Part shown: positions 17,188 through 25,609 of the stretch, piece after piece
How the letters are laid out: each line of letters begins with the position of its first letter
Numbering within the stretch: position 1 is the first letter of the stretch
Virus record (IMG/VR): IMGVR_UViG_3300030106_000856
Span: 1 to 57,385 of that record
Length of the DNA stretch: 57,385 nt
From: a virus
Reading direction: 5' to 3' (one strand)
The notes under the pieces: model-generated
Told to the model about the DNA's origin: nothing
Databases searched by the model: none
The model's input: only the letters and a program-made list of their open reading frames with translations
Program-made: the position numbers and the translations under genes

Positions 17188-17535
17188 ATGGCAATAGGAT
17201 ATACTTGGGATTGTAAAACTTGTGATACATACCCAACAAAAAGTAGTAAATCTAATGTGGTGCATAATGTACATTGGAGACTTACTGCAACAGACGACAC
17301 TAATAAAGACAGCAATGGTCATAACTGGACAGCATCTTGTTATGGTACACAAGCATTAGATACATCTGATTTATCTAGTTTTAAAAATTGGTCTAGTCTT
17401 ACTAATAGTGATGTACAAGCATGGGTAGAGGCTGCATTAGGTAGCGATACAGTAACTAATATGAAAGCATCATTAGATGCAAATATAGCTGAAAAAGTTA
17501 CGCCTACATCTGTACAAAAAACACTAAGTTCTTAA
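17188..17535 (+). CDS. Hypothetical protein after the fibre gene, 115 aa
   Basis: Contains CKTCDTYPTK (residues 9-18), a single CxxC, then a Trp/His-rich beta segment and a C-terminal helix with DVQAWVEAALGSDTV (about 74-88). SD AAGGAG. Similar proteins sit beside marine phage tail fibres; a fibre accessory role is only inferred. Confidence 0.65.
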   Translation: MAIGYTWDCKTCDTYPTKSSKSNVVHNVHWRLTATDDTNKDSNGHNWTASCYGTQALDTSDLSSFKNWSSLTNSDVQAWVEAALGSDTVTNMKASLDANIAEKVTPTSVQKTLSS

Positions 17536-17543
17536 TTAATAGA

Positions 17544-17573
17544 TTTCACTTTGATAGCAAAGTGCATTATAAT
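17544..17573 (+). promoter_or_regulatory. Promoter P1, near-identical to the promoter at 51118-51147
   Basis: TTTCACTTTGATAGCA (17544-17559), then TGCATTATAAT (17563-17573). It carries a consensus -10 TATAAT (17568-17573) with TTCACT 17 nt upstream. A perfect inverted repeat CACTTTG/CAAAGTG (17547-17564) lies inside. The same block recurs at 51147-51118 on the minus strand. It would start transcription at about 17580, 18 bases before the next gene. Confidence 0.65.
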
Positions 17574-17597
17574 TAATACTTATTTATAGGATTAATT

Positions 17598-17804
17598 ATG
17601 TCAAAAAAAGAAATAAAATTAACAAATGCACAGAAATATTGTCAAGCTCAAATTGATGATTTAAATCAAAAATTAGCTACTTTAAATTTTCAAATAGACC
17701 AAGTCAAAGCAAGTTTATCTGTATTTACTAATCTTTATGCTGAAGAAACAGCTAAAATAAATAATAACTCTAAAGAGGGAGAAACAAAAAATGATGATAC
17801 TTAA
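17598..17804 (+). CDS. Small coiled-coil protein, 68 aa
   Basis: Heptad pattern over residues 10-55 (AQIDDLNQKLATLNFQIDQV), no membrane segment. First gene behind promoter P1, SD AGGATTAATT. It overlaps the next gene by 14 bases. A lysis- or virion-accessory role would suit the small membrane proteins that follow; unproven. Confidence 0.65.
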   Translation: MSKKEIKLTNAQKYCQAQIDDLNQKLATLNFQIDQVKASLSVFTNLYAEETAKINNNSKEGETKNDDT

Positions 17805-17952
17805 TATATTTACATGGATTTGCACAATTATAGCTATTGCATCTTTTATTGCAGCAATAACTCCTACACCACAAGGAAACTGGTGGTTAAGCAATTTATA
17901 TAAAGTTGTTGACTGGTGTGCTTTAAATATAGGCAAAGCCAAAGATAAATAA
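17791..17952 (+). CDS. Small membrane protein, 53 aa
   Basis: Starts MMILNIFTWICTIIAIASFI: one N-terminal transmembrane helix (about residues 5-24), then a Trp-rich amphipathic part and a short Lys tail. SD AGAGGGAG nine nt upstream. Both ends overlap neighbours. Holin or spanin-like accessory roles are possible; I cannot choose. Confidence 0.6.
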   Translation: MMILNIFTWICTIIAIASFIAAITPTPQGNWWLSNLYKVVDWCALNIGKAKDK

Positions 17953-18134
17953 TGACAACAATTAAAGATGCTTTAAATGCTATAGAATCACATGAAAAAG
18001 AATGTGCAGCAATATATAAAAGTATAGATAAACGCTTAGAAGATGGCTCTAAAAGATTTGATAAATTAGATAATATGATTTGGGCAGTTTATCCTTTTAT
18101 TGTTGGTGTAGTATTTTTAGCGAGGTTTATATAA
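17952..18134 (+). CDS. Small tail-anchored membrane protein, 60 aa
   Basis: Residues 1-40 are a charged helix (SHEKECAAIYKSIDKRLEDG); residues 42-59 a C-terminal transmembrane segment (MIWAVYPFIVGVVFLARF). The layout is that of small phage proteins near lysis genes. One-base overlap with both neighbours. Confidence 0.65.
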   Translation: MTTIKDALNAIESHEKECAAIYKSIDKRLEDGSKRFDKLDNMIWAVYPFIVGVVFLARFI

Positions 18135-18316
18135 TGGGTAGAGCAAAAAAATCAACAGTAAATAAAGCTGGTAATTATACTAAACCAGGTATGCGTAAGC
18201 GTATATTTAATAGAATAAAAGCTGGTGGTAAAGGTGGCAGACCTGGACAATGGTCAGCAAGGAAAGCACAAATGTTAGCAAAAGCTTATAAAAAAGCAGG
18301 TGGTGGATATAAATAA
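18134..18316 (+). CDS. Small basic protein, 60 aa
   Basis: The ATG at 18134 overlaps the previous TAA; a longer in-frame reading would lie inside the preceding gene. Arg/Lys/Gly-rich, with KPGMRKRIFNRIKAGGKGG (residues 17-35) and a C-terminal KKAGGGYK. From memory, close relatives are common in pelagiphages and cyanophages. Nucleic acid binding is likely from charge; role unknown. Confidence 0.72.
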   Translation: MGRAKKSTVNKAGNYTKPGMRKRIFNRIKAGGKGGRPGQWSARKAQMLAKAYKKAGGGYK

Positions 18317-19000
18317 ATGGCTTATCTTATAAGCAATATACCTCATTTTAAATGCTGGGTAAGAAAAGAATTTACAGCAAATCATCAAAAATATCATGGA
18401 GAATATTTATCAGCATTAGCTATAGCTGTAAATACTATTCCAGATAGGTCATTAAGTTTTCAAGTAGTTTTTACAGGCTGTGAAGCAGAAGATGATAATT
18501 CTAATATTCATGGTGGAGCTATGTGGGCAAGGATGCCTATACAAGCTTTAGTTGCAGATATTCCTGTAGAAGAATGGGCATTACCTATGGAGGACCATTT
18601 AGCACAACCTTGGGATTGTGAATCAAGAAATCATTCTGTTGTAGTTATAGATAGAGTAAGTTCTAGTCCTTGGTTATGTAAAATAGATAATAATTTTTAT
18701 ACTGGTAAATATTTATTTACAGTTGATTATACGGGTAATTCTATTGCAGATTGTCCTGCACAACACAAACAATCTCATGTGTTATATATAACTGAAGATT
18801 GTGAATGGAAAGGTAATTTTGTAGCATTACCTAATAATAGAGTAAGAGCTACAAGTCCTGCTTTATGGGTAACAGGAGAAGGAGCACCAGATTTTTCTCC
18901 ATCACAACATTTACATTCAGCAGAAGGACATGAAAGTTATCTTGACCCATTAATAACATTTAATAATTTATATAGTGAAGGATTTACAGAAGAAGAATAA
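18317..19000 (+). CDS. Conserved hypothetical marine phage protein, 227 aa
   Basis: Contains HFKCWVRKEF (about residues 9-18) and an AMWARMPIQALVADIP segment (about 73-88), with many Trp, Cys and His. It resembles a conserved protein of marine T4-like phages with no known function. No signal peptide. It lies in the run of small basic genes, each separated by zero to one base. Confidence 0.7.
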   Translation: MAYLISNIPHFKCWVRKEFTANHQKYHGEYLSALAIAVNTIPDRSLSFQVVFTGCEAEDDNSNIHGGAMWARMPIQALVADIPVEEWALPMEDHLAQPWDCESRNHSVVVIDRVSSSPWLCKIDNNFYTGKYLFTVDYTGNSIADCPAQHKQSHVLYITEDCEWKGNFVALPNNRVRATSPALWVTGEGAPDFSPSQHLHSAEGHESYLDPLITFNNLYSEGFTEEE

Positions 19001-19242
19001 TGCCATTAAAAAAATCTCAAAAAAGTTTAAAAAGATGGACAAGTCAAAAATGGACTACTCCTAGTGGAAAGAAATCATCTGAGACAGGTGAAGTATATGC
19101 TCCAAAAGCACAAATAGATAGATTAAAATCTACACCAAAAGGAAGAAGAAAACTTGCAGCAGCTAATAGAAAAAAAAGAGCAGCTACAAGAGCAGGTAAA
19201 CAACACGCAAAACATGGTTTGCATAAAGGAAAAAAAAGATAA
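19000..19242 (+). CDS. Small basic DUF-type protein, 80 aa
   Basis: Begins KKSQKSLKRWTSQKWTTPSG and has SSETGEVYAPKAQIDRL (about residues 26-42), a pattern found from memory in conserved viral and plankton genes (DUF5872-like). Highly basic C-terminus. Function unknown. Confidence 0.7.
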   Translation: MPLKKSQKSLKRWTSQKWTTPSGKKSSETGEVYAPKAQIDRLKSTPKGRRKLAAANRKKRAATRAGKQHAKHGLHKGKKR

Positions 19243-19622
19243 TGGCTAAATCACCAGATGCATTTGTTTATAATGCTACATTAGAAAGAGTTGTAGATGG
19301 AGATACATTTGATTGTTGTCTTGATTTAGGCTTTGATGTAAAGCTTCATAAACAGCGTATTAGACTTGCAGGTATTGATACACCTGAAAGTAGAACTAGA
19401 GATTTAGCAGAAAAAAAATTAGGACTTGCTGCAAAAGAAAGGTTAAAAGAACTTTGCATAGGAAAAATAAAAGTTAAATCTTTAGGTAAAGGTAAATATG
19501 GTCGTATATTAGGCATACCTTATACAGAAGATGATAGAGATATGTGTCAAGTATTAATAACAGAAGGTCATGCTGTAGAATATGATGGAGGAAAAAAGAA
19601 AAAAGTTTGGGGTGATTATTAA
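19242..19622 (+). CDS. Staphylococcal-nuclease-like (thermonuclease) protein
   Basis: 126 aa with the complete SNase active-site pattern: D21 in VVDGDTFD, R41, D46, T47 and E49 in RIRLAGIDTPES, and R88 in KGKYGR, spaced as Arg35, Asp40, Glu43 and Arg87 in the Staphylococcus enzyme. It would cut DNA or RNA using calcium. There is no signal peptide, so it acts in the cell or is carried in the virion. A role in host DNA breakdown or DNA entry is inferred. It overlaps both neighbours by one base. Confidence 0.85.
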   Translation: MAKSPDAFVYNATLERVVDGDTFDCCLDLGFDVKLHKQRIRLAGIDTPESRTRDLAEKKLGLAAKERLKELCIGKIKVKSLGKGKYGRILGIPYTEDDRDMCQVLITEGHAVEYDGGKKKKVWGDY

Positions 19623-19972
19623 TGGAATCAGCCGTTACTTTAATACAAGAAGTTGGTTTTCCTATTGCAGCAGCTCTTGGTCTTGGTTGGTTTATTTATA
19701 AACTTATAATGCGTATTGTTGATGGTATGGAAACTAAATTAGATACTGTTGATGAAAAGGTTGAAAGTCAAATAGCAGCATTGGAAGAAAGACTAGGCAC
19801 AAAACTTGACTCACAACATGGAATATTAGTAGCATTAATAGATAGAGTGCGTAGTTTAGATAATGAAATAATACGACAAGACACTTTAGTTAAAACTATA
19901 TTAGGAGTACCACAACTTATAGATAGCAATAAAATTGCTAAGGCGGATAGAGATGACCAAAGAAAAGACTGA
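19622..19972 (+). CDS. Membrane protein with coiled-coil tail, 116 aa (holin-like)
   Basis: One N-terminal transmembrane helix (residues ~10-31) is followed by a long coiled coil (VDEKVESQIAALEERLGTKL, about 41-60). Many phages carry such a protein near lysis genes, sometimes called holin or holin partner. It overlaps the start of the CsgF-like gene. Function not proven. Confidence 0.65.
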   Translation: MESAVTLIQEVGFPIAAALGLGWFIYKLIMRIVDGMETKLDTVDEKVESQIAALEERLGTKLDSQHGILVALIDRVRSLDNEIIRQDTLVKTILGVPQLIDSNKIAKADRDDQRKD

Positions 19973-20438
19973 CAATATTTGGATTTATAGAATAGCAGGA
20001 TTGCTTGGTGTTTTTTTTCTTCTTGTAATTTTAACAAACCCTTTATGGGCAGATGAAATAGTTTTTAAATTTAAAAATCCTAGCTTTAGTGGAATAGGTA
20101 CATCAGCACATTATTTAACTATTGAAAATCAAGAGTTTAATCGTAAAGAAGCACTTAAAGCTGAAATAAAAGCTTTACAAGAACAAATAGAAAGAGATAA
20201 AGAAAATACAACATTAGCTAGGTTTATAAGAAATTTAGAATCAAGAATTTACGCACAACTATCAAGACAACTTGTAGAAAATTTATTTGGTGAAACACCA
20301 AGCACAGAAGGAACTCTAACACTAGAGGGAAATACAATTACATACAAAGTTGTAGATGGGATAATAACATTAACTATAACGGACCAAAATGGAAATATTA
20401 CGACAATTTCTTTGCCTGTCGGTAATTTTACTTTCTAG
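19953..20438 (+). CDS. csgF: CsgF-like curli assembly protein
   Basis: 161 aa. After an N-terminal signal segment (residues ~14-33, ending LWA before DE), the mature protein opens with IVFKFKNPSFSG, matching the CsgF N-terminus that plugs into the CsgG pore. The C-terminal half (EGTLTLEGNTITYKVVDG, ITLTITDQNG) matches the CsgF beta domain. It would act in the periplasm and outer membrane. ATG 19953 is chosen over an upstream TTG (19935). First gene of the cassette, overlapping csgG by 50 bases. Confidence 0.85.
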   Translation: MTKEKTDNIWIYRIAGLLGVFFLLVILTNPLWADEIVFKFKNPSFSGIGTSAHYLTIENQEFNRKEALKAEIKALQEQIERDKENTTLARFIRNLESRIYAQLSRQLVENLFGETPSTEGTLTLEGNTITYKVVDGIITLTITDQNGNITTISLPVGNFTF

Positions 20439-21243
20439 CTGTGCTGTATTAAATGAAAACAAAGATTTAGCATTAACAAAAAATATTGAATCTAGTGCAA
20501 TATTAGATTTACAATCAGAAGAACTTAAAAATTTATCTCCTGCAAAAGTAAAACCTTCTATAGCTGTATATCCAAATAGCTTTAGAGATTTAACAGGACA
20601 AAGAAAAAGTAATAGTTCTTTTGCTTTATTTAGTACTGCTATAACACAAGCTCCAGAAGCTTTTTTAATTAGAGCATTAAAACACGCAGCAAATGGAGAA
20701 TTTTTTACAGTTGTTGAAAGAGTTGGTTTAGATAATTTAACCAAAGAAAGACAGTTAATAAGAAGTACAAGACAAGAGTTTAAAGAAGATAATAAGATGC
20801 AACCCTTATTATTTGCTGGACTAATCATAGAAGGTGGAGTAATTAGCTATGAAGCTAATCTTAAATCTGGAGGATTAGGTGCTAGATATTTAGGAATAGG
20901 TACTAGCAAACAATATAGAGAAGATACAGTAACTATATCATTAAGGTTAGTTTCAGTATCTACTGGAGAAGTATTAATAGAAACTTTAGTATCTAAAAGT
21001 ATTGTCTCTACAAATATATCGCAAGACATTTTTCGTTTTATTGAAGCTGGAACAGAATTAGTAGAAGTTGAAGGTGGTATTGCAGAAAATGAAAGTGTTT
21101 CTATAGCTTTGCAAAAAGCAGTAGAAACAGGTATTTTAAATATAATTTATACAGGAATCGAGAGAGGTTATTGGAAATATGATGAAATTAAAATTAATGA
21201 GCCTGATTGTGATGCTGAGTGCATTGCCAATATACGGGGCTGA
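20389..21243 (+). CDS. csgG: CsgG-like curli secretion channel lipoprotein
   Basis: 284 aa, close to E. coli CsgG (277). A lipoprotein signal ends in LLSSC with the lipidated Cys at position 18. The body has the CsgG pattern: KPSIAVYPNSFRDLTGQRKS near residues 55-74, then a long helix region, LLFAGLIIEGGVISY, and TVTISLRLVSVSTGEVL. CsgG forms a nine-subunit outer-membrane pore that exports curlin. Some marine phages carry csgF/csgG; having a curlin-repeat gene beside them is the notable point. Confidence 0.9.
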   Translation: MEILRQFLCLSVILLSSCAVLNENKDLALTKNIESSAILDLQSEELKNLSPAKVKPSIAVYPNSFRDLTGQRKSNSSFALFSTAITQAPEAFLIRALKHAANGEFFTVVERVGLDNLTKERQLIRSTRQEFKEDNKMQPLLFAGLIIEGGVISYEANLKSGGLGARYLGIGTSKQYREDTVTISLRLVSVSTGEVLIETLVSKSIVSTNISQDIFRFIEAGTELVEVEGGIAENESVSIALQKAVETGILNIIYTGIERGYWKYDEIKINEPDCDAECIANIRG

Positions 21244-21895
21244 TAATGAAATATATGTTGACCAATCTGGTGCAACAGCAAATATAGATTTAGAACAATT
21301 AGGTAATTCTAATATTATAGGCGGATTAAATGCTGTAGCTGGAACATTAACAGCATTAGACCTAGATGGTTTAAATCTTACTTTAGATATAAATCAAATA
21401 GGTAATAGTAATAAATTTCTTGGAGATATTCTTGGAGATAACATTACAGGTTTTTTTGAATTTGATGGAGATAGTAATACATTTACTATTCAAGGCGACC
21501 CAACAGATACTTATGGCATTGATAGTTCTAATTATAATGTAACTACAACAGGTAATTCTAATACTTTTACTTTAGATACAGGTACATCTGCATTAGCAGC
21601 TACATTAGATTTAGATTGGATTATACAAGGCGATAGCAATACATTTGACTTTGATATTAATTATGATGGTGCAACCAACTATGTAGATGTAGATGGAGAT
21701 AGCAACACAGTAAACTTTACAGGAAGCGGATATGCAGGTGGATATTTCTATCTTGACCAAACAGGAAACAGCAGAACATTTAATGTTACACAAGGTTCAA
21801 CATTGGTTCCAGATTGGCTTAAAATTACATCTGTTGGCAATAGTGGTACTGTGTGCGTTGTTCAAAACGACCAAGGTACAAGCACAAGCTGTTGA
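21179..21895 (+). CDS. Curlin-repeat (CsgA/CsgB-like) secreted protein
   Basis: 238 aa. Sec signal peptide (MSLIVMLSALPIYG, cleaved before AD) then about eight repeats built on GNSN or GDSN followed by a hydrophobic strand (for example LEQLGNSNIIGG, INQIGNSNKFLG, IQGDSNTFDF), the curlin pattern that stacks into an amyloid. The C-terminus has two Cys (VCVVQ and TSC). It is the likely cargo of the CsgG/CsgF pore. It overlaps csgG by 65 bases and the FecR-domain gene by 113. Confidence 0.85.
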   Translation: MMKLKLMSLIVMLSALPIYGADNEIYVDQSGATANIDLEQLGNSNIIGGLNAVAGTLTALDLDGLNLTLDINQIGNSNKFLGDILGDNITGFFEFDGDSNTFTIQGDPTDTYGIDSSNYNVTTTGNSNTFTLDTGTSALAATLDLDWIIQGDSNTFDFDINYDGATNYVDVDGDSNTVNFTGSGYAGGYFYLDQTGNSRTFNVTQGSTLVPDWLKITSVGNSGTVCVVQNDQGTSTSC

Positions 21896-22922
21896 TATTG
21901 GAGATATATCTGAACTAAATGGTAATGCCCAAATAGTAAGAGATAAATCTTATGAAGCAGATTTAAAATTTGCTATACAAAGTAATGATGAAGCTATTAC
22001 TACTAATGGCAGAATGGCAATAACATTTCTTGATGACTCAACTGTAAAATTAACAGAACATTCACAATTAGTAATTGATGAGTATATTTATGACCCAGAC
22101 CCATCAAAAGCAAAAATGGCTCTTACCTTTGGTCTTGGAACAGCTAGATTTATTACAGGTAATTTAAATCGTATAGATAAACAAAATATAGAATTAAAAA
22201 CACCTACAGCAAATATAGCTATACGAGGAACTGATTTTACAGCTACAGTTGATGAACTTGGGCGTAGCCTTATAATTTTGTTACCAGACGCTCTAGGACT
22301 TTCTAGTGGCGAAATAGAGGTAGTTACAGCTATGGGGACTGTAATACTAAACAAACCCTACGAAGCCACTACAGTAAGCGTATTTGAGTCTGCTCCAACT
22401 AAACCTGTAATTTTAGATTTATCTTTAGATATTATTGACAATATGTTAATTGTTACACCGCCTAAAGAAGAAGATGTAATAGAAGAAAAAAGTACAACTT
22501 CACAAACAGATAGTGTATTAGATTTTAATGATTTAGATATAGATTATCTTGCAGAAGATTATTTAAAAGATGATAGTTTAGAGTTTACAGAATTAGATAT
22601 AAATTATCTTGATGTTAATTTTCTTGAAGATTTATTAAATGTGCTTGATGAGTTAGATATACAAGAAGAAGAGGACCAATTAGCTGAAGCAACATCAACT
22701 CAAATAACTGGCACTTTATTAGGTAGAGACCCTGATACACAAATAATTACACTAATACAAGGTGATGTAATTAAATTACAAAGAAGTGTAAGTGAAAGTA
22801 TACAATTAAATATTGATACAAATGGCTCATATACAGTTATTTTTATACAAGATGGTATATCAAATATAGTAAAAATTAATGGTGGTGGAGATTCTATAAT
22901 AACTATAAGGCAAAGTAATTAA
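21783..22922 (+). CDS. Exported FecR-domain protein
   Basis: 379 aa from ATG 21783, chosen because a Sec signal peptide (residues ~12-34, ending VQAQA) then starts the protein. Residues ~35-200 form a FecR domain (NGNAQIVRDKS, MAITFLDDSTVKLTEHSQLV, TPTANIAIRGTDF). The following part is Asp/Glu-rich with repeats like LDIDYLAEDYL and LDINYLDVNFL (about 255-290). FecR domains act as periplasmic sensors. In bacteria such genes often sit beside CHASE2-cyclase genes, as here, which suggests a sensor pair. Confidence 0.8.
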   Translation: MLHKVQHWFQIGLKLHLLAIVVLCALFKTTKVQAQAVDIGDISELNGNAQIVRDKSYEADLKFAIQSNDEAITTNGRMAITFLDDSTVKLTEHSQLVIDEYIYDPDPSKAKMALTFGLGTARFITGNLNRIDKQNIELKTPTANIAIRGTDFTATVDELGRSLIILLPDALGLSSGEIEVVTAMGTVILNKPYEATTVSVFESAPTKPVILDLSLDIIDNMLIVTPPKEEDVIEEKSTTSQTDSVLDFNDLDIDYLAEDYLKDDSLEFTELDINYLDVNFLEDLLNVLDELDIQEEEDQLAEATSTQITGTLLGRDPDTQIITLIQGDVIKLQRSVSESIQLNIDTNGSYTVIFIQDGISNIVKINGGGDSIITIRQSN

Positions 22923-24676
22923 TGAAAAAATTAATATTTCCAATAATTATATTATTAGTATTGCCTCTATTATTTCAAAGTACGCCTACAGAAATATTAA
23001 AACTAAAAATTTTTGATGCTTTTATAAAAACTCCAGAAGCTTCAGGTAACTTTGTAATACTTAATATAACAGAAGAAGATATAGAACGAGAAGGTGGTTA
23101 TCCATTACCTAGACAAAGATTAGCTGAAATACAATTAGATATTATAGGCAAAGGTGCTTTAGGTGTAGGTTGGGTTATATCTTTTCCACAACCAGATAGA
23201 ATGGGTGGTGATGAAGATTTTGGAAGGTCTTTAGGATATGCACCAAGTGTAATAGCTATGTTTGAAGATGGTAAAGGTAATTATCCTAAACCAACAGGAA
23301 CTGTAGTGAAAGGTGAGGATAATGGTGGTATAGTATCTTTGGGAGTGAAACAAAACCATCCTCTATTAGCAAATAATACGCTATCTGGTTTAGCTATTGC
23401 TCCCACCGAAGTTGACCAACTTGTAAGAAGAATACCTCTTTTAGTAAAAACACCTGATAATAATTGGATTCCTAGTTTTGGTACACAAATATACAAAGCT
23501 TTGTTTGGTGTAAAAACATATATTATAAAAACTAATGATAATGGTATAGAAGAAATATCAATACGAGGAATACCACCTGTTAAAACAGATAGTCTTGGTC
23601 GTAAATGGATTAGTTGGATAGATACAGAACAAACTAATTTACAAGAAATGAATGTAAATGGTAAATTTGTTTTTATTGGAGTTACGGCTAATGGAGTAAT
23701 GCCACAAATTGCAACACCTGTTGGATTATTAGAACCACATAAAATACAAGCAGCATTAGCAGAAAGCATATTAATAGAAAATAGTCCTTATATACCTGAC
23801 TGGGCATTAGCTGTTGAAATATTAATTTTAGTGATAACAGTAACTTTGACTTGGTTATGTGTAAATATTTTTGGAATAACTAGAGGAATAGTATTTACCA
23901 GTCTATTATTTTTTTTAACAATATTTTTTGGACACTATTTAATACAGCGTGGATTGTTAATAGATGTTAGTTGGACTTTAATTTCACAATTTATTACTGC
24001 ATCAATAGGATTTTATTTAAGATTTAGAGAACAATACAAATTAAGACAACAAATTAAAAAACAGTTTGAACATTATCTTGACCCAAGACAAGTTAAAAAA
24101 CTACAAGATAATCCTGAATCTTTAGTACTAGGTGGAGAGCGTAGATATTGCACTTTTTTATTTACGGATGTTAGAGGTTTTACTGCTATGTCAGAAAAAC
24201 TAGAACCAGAAGAAGTAACTAAAATTATGAACAAAGCTTTAACTATACAAGCTGATGCAGTTAAAAAGTACGGGGGTATGGTAGATAAATATATAGGCGA
24301 TGCCATGATGGCAATATTTAATGCTCCAATAGATTTAATTAATCACGAAAGCGTAGCAGTTTTATGTGCAAATGAAATACAAGAAAATATTAAAAAAGCT
24401 AATCTTGGTGTAGAAATTGGTATAGGAGTAAATACTGGATATGCTGTTGTAGGTAATATGGGTAGCGAAACTAGATTTGATTATACTGCTATTGGTGATG
24501 CAGTTAATCTAGCATCAAGATTAGAAAGTTCTACAAAAGAAGTCGGTAAAGATATAATTATTGGATATAATACTATTAAGACTGAAAATTTTAGTTCTGA
24601 AATAATATTAGAAAAACTAAAAAATATATATGTAAAAGGTAAAAAAGAACCAATACAAATATATACAATTAATTAA
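22922..24676 (+). CDS. CHASE2-domain adenylate cyclase (class III)
   Basis: 584 aa. A transmembrane helix (1-22), an extracytoplasmic CHASE2 sensor domain (about 25-285), three transmembrane helices (about 290-368) and a class III cyclase (about 400-584). Metal-binding Asp residues lie in FTDVRGF (~414-420) and YIGDAMMA (~457-464). The purine-specifying pair is Lys in VDKYIGD and Asp in DYTAIGD, the ATP-type combination, and the transition-state N and R are in NLASR. It should make cAMP in response to a periplasmic cue. The start overlaps the FecR-gene stop. A cAMP-making enzyme on a phage is unusual. Confidence 0.9.
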   Translation: MKKLIFPIIILLVLPLLFQSTPTEILKLKIFDAFIKTPEASGNFVILNITEEDIEREGGYPLPRQRLAEIQLDIIGKGALGVGWVISFPQPDRMGGDEDFGRSLGYAPSVIAMFEDGKGNYPKPTGTVVKGEDNGGIVSLGVKQNHPLLANNTLSGLAIAPTEVDQLVRRIPLLVKTPDNNWIPSFGTQIYKALFGVKTYIIKTNDNGIEEISIRGIPPVKTDSLGRKWISWIDTEQTNLQEMNVNGKFVFIGVTANGVMPQIATPVGLLEPHKIQAALAESILIENSPYIPDWALAVEILILVITVTLTWLCVNIFGITRGIVFTSLLFFLTIFFGHYLIQRGLLIDVSWTLISQFITASIGFYLRFREQYKLRQQIKKQFEHYLDPRQVKKLQDNPESLVLGGERRYCTFLFTDVRGFTAMSEKLEPEEVTKIMNKALTIQADAVKKYGGMVDKYIGDAMMAIFNAPIDLINHESVAVLCANEIQENIKKANLGVEIGIGVNTGYAVVGNMGSETRFDYTAIGDAVNLASRLESSTKEVGKDIIIGYNTIKTENFSSEIILEKLKNIYVKGKKEPIQIYTIN

Positions 24677-24684
24677 GGAATAAT

Positions 24685-25164
24685 ATGAAAGCATTATTAA
24701 AAAATATAGTTGGAGCTGTAGCTCCTACACTTGGAACAGCAATAGCTGGACCTATGGGTAATATGGCTTTAGGTAAAATAGCTGAAGTATTAGGTTGTCC
24801 AGCAGACCAAAAATCTGTAGAAAAAGCAGTACAAAATGCAACACCAGAACAAATGATTGAGCTTAAAAAAGCTGAACAAGAGTTTGAAGTTCAAATGAAA
24901 GAGCTAGATGTAGATGTTTTTAAACTAGAAGCTCAAGAAAAACAACATGCTAGAGGTATATTTAGCAAAGATTGGACAGCTAGAATTATAGGTTTATTTA
25001 CCATAGGTGGATTTCTTGGTTATATATTTTTAGTAACTCTACAACCACCTGAACAAAACTCCGAAGCACTTATAAATTTAGTGTTAGGTTATTTAGGAGG
25101 ACTTGCAAGTGCCATTATTTCGTTTTATTTCGGAGCATCTCATACAAACGACAAAGGAGAGTAA
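24685..25164 (+). CDS. Holin-like protein (GTA_holin_3TM type)
   Basis: 159 aa. A short N-terminal hydrophobic stretch (GAVAPTLGTAIAGPMGNMAL), a charged central helix (residues 50-95), and two C-terminal transmembrane helices (about 97-120 and 132-150) preceded by SKDWTARIIG. This is the layout of three-segment phage holins. It lies directly before the lysozyme gene. Confidence 0.72.
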   Translation: MKALLKNIVGAVAPTLGTAIAGPMGNMALGKIAEVLGCPADQKSVEKAVQNATPEQMIELKKAEQEFEVQMKELDVDVFKLEAQEKQHARGIFSKDWTARIIGLFTIGGFLGYIFLVTLQPPEQNSEALINLVLGYLGGLASAIISFYFGASHTNDKGE

Positions 25165-25165
25165 G

Positions 25166-25609
25166 ATGAAAATATCACAAGAAGGTTTATCTTTAATAAA
25201 AAAATTTGAGGGTTGTGAGTTAGAAGCTTATAAGTGTGCTGCAGGAGTATGGACTTATGGTTGGGGTTCAACAAAAGGTGTGAAAGAAGGAGATACAATA
25301 ACACAAGAAGAAGCAGATAAATTGCTTGTAGAAGAAATGTCGGAATATGAGGGTTATGTAAATGATTTAGTTAAAGTAGACTTAAAACAAAATGAGTTTG
25401 ATGCTTTAGTGTCTTGGGTCTACAATCTTGGACCAAATAATTTATCTTCAAGCACATTATTACAAAGGCTAAATAATAAAAATTGGGATGATATTCCTAA
25501 TCAAATAAAACGCTGGAATAAAGCTGGTGGTGAAGTCAAGCAAGGATTAGTAAGAAGAAGAGAAGCAGAAGCTTTGCTATTTGAAGGCAAAGAATGGCAT
25601 GAGGTTTAA
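25166..25609 (+). CDS. GH24 lysozyme (endolysin)
   Basis: 147 aa from ATG 25166, which follows the SD AAAGGAGAG; a longer reading would lie in the holin gene. GH24 pattern: E15 in KKFEGCELEAY, C24 in YKCAAGVW at the place of T4 lysozyme Asp20, and T30 at the place of Thr26. Asp-to-Cys here is known from other phage lysozymes, and D20C in T4 lysozyme is reported active. No signal anchor is visible, so the upstream holin probably releases it. Cleaves peptidoglycan at lysis. Confidence 0.9.
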   Translation: MKISQEGLSLIKKFEGCELEAYKCAAGVWTYGWGSTKGVKEGDTITQEEADKLLVEEMSEYEGYVNDLVKVDLKQNEFDALVSWVYNLGPNNLSSSTLLQRLNNKNWDDIPNQIKRWNKAGGEVKQGLVRRREAEALLFEGKEWHEV

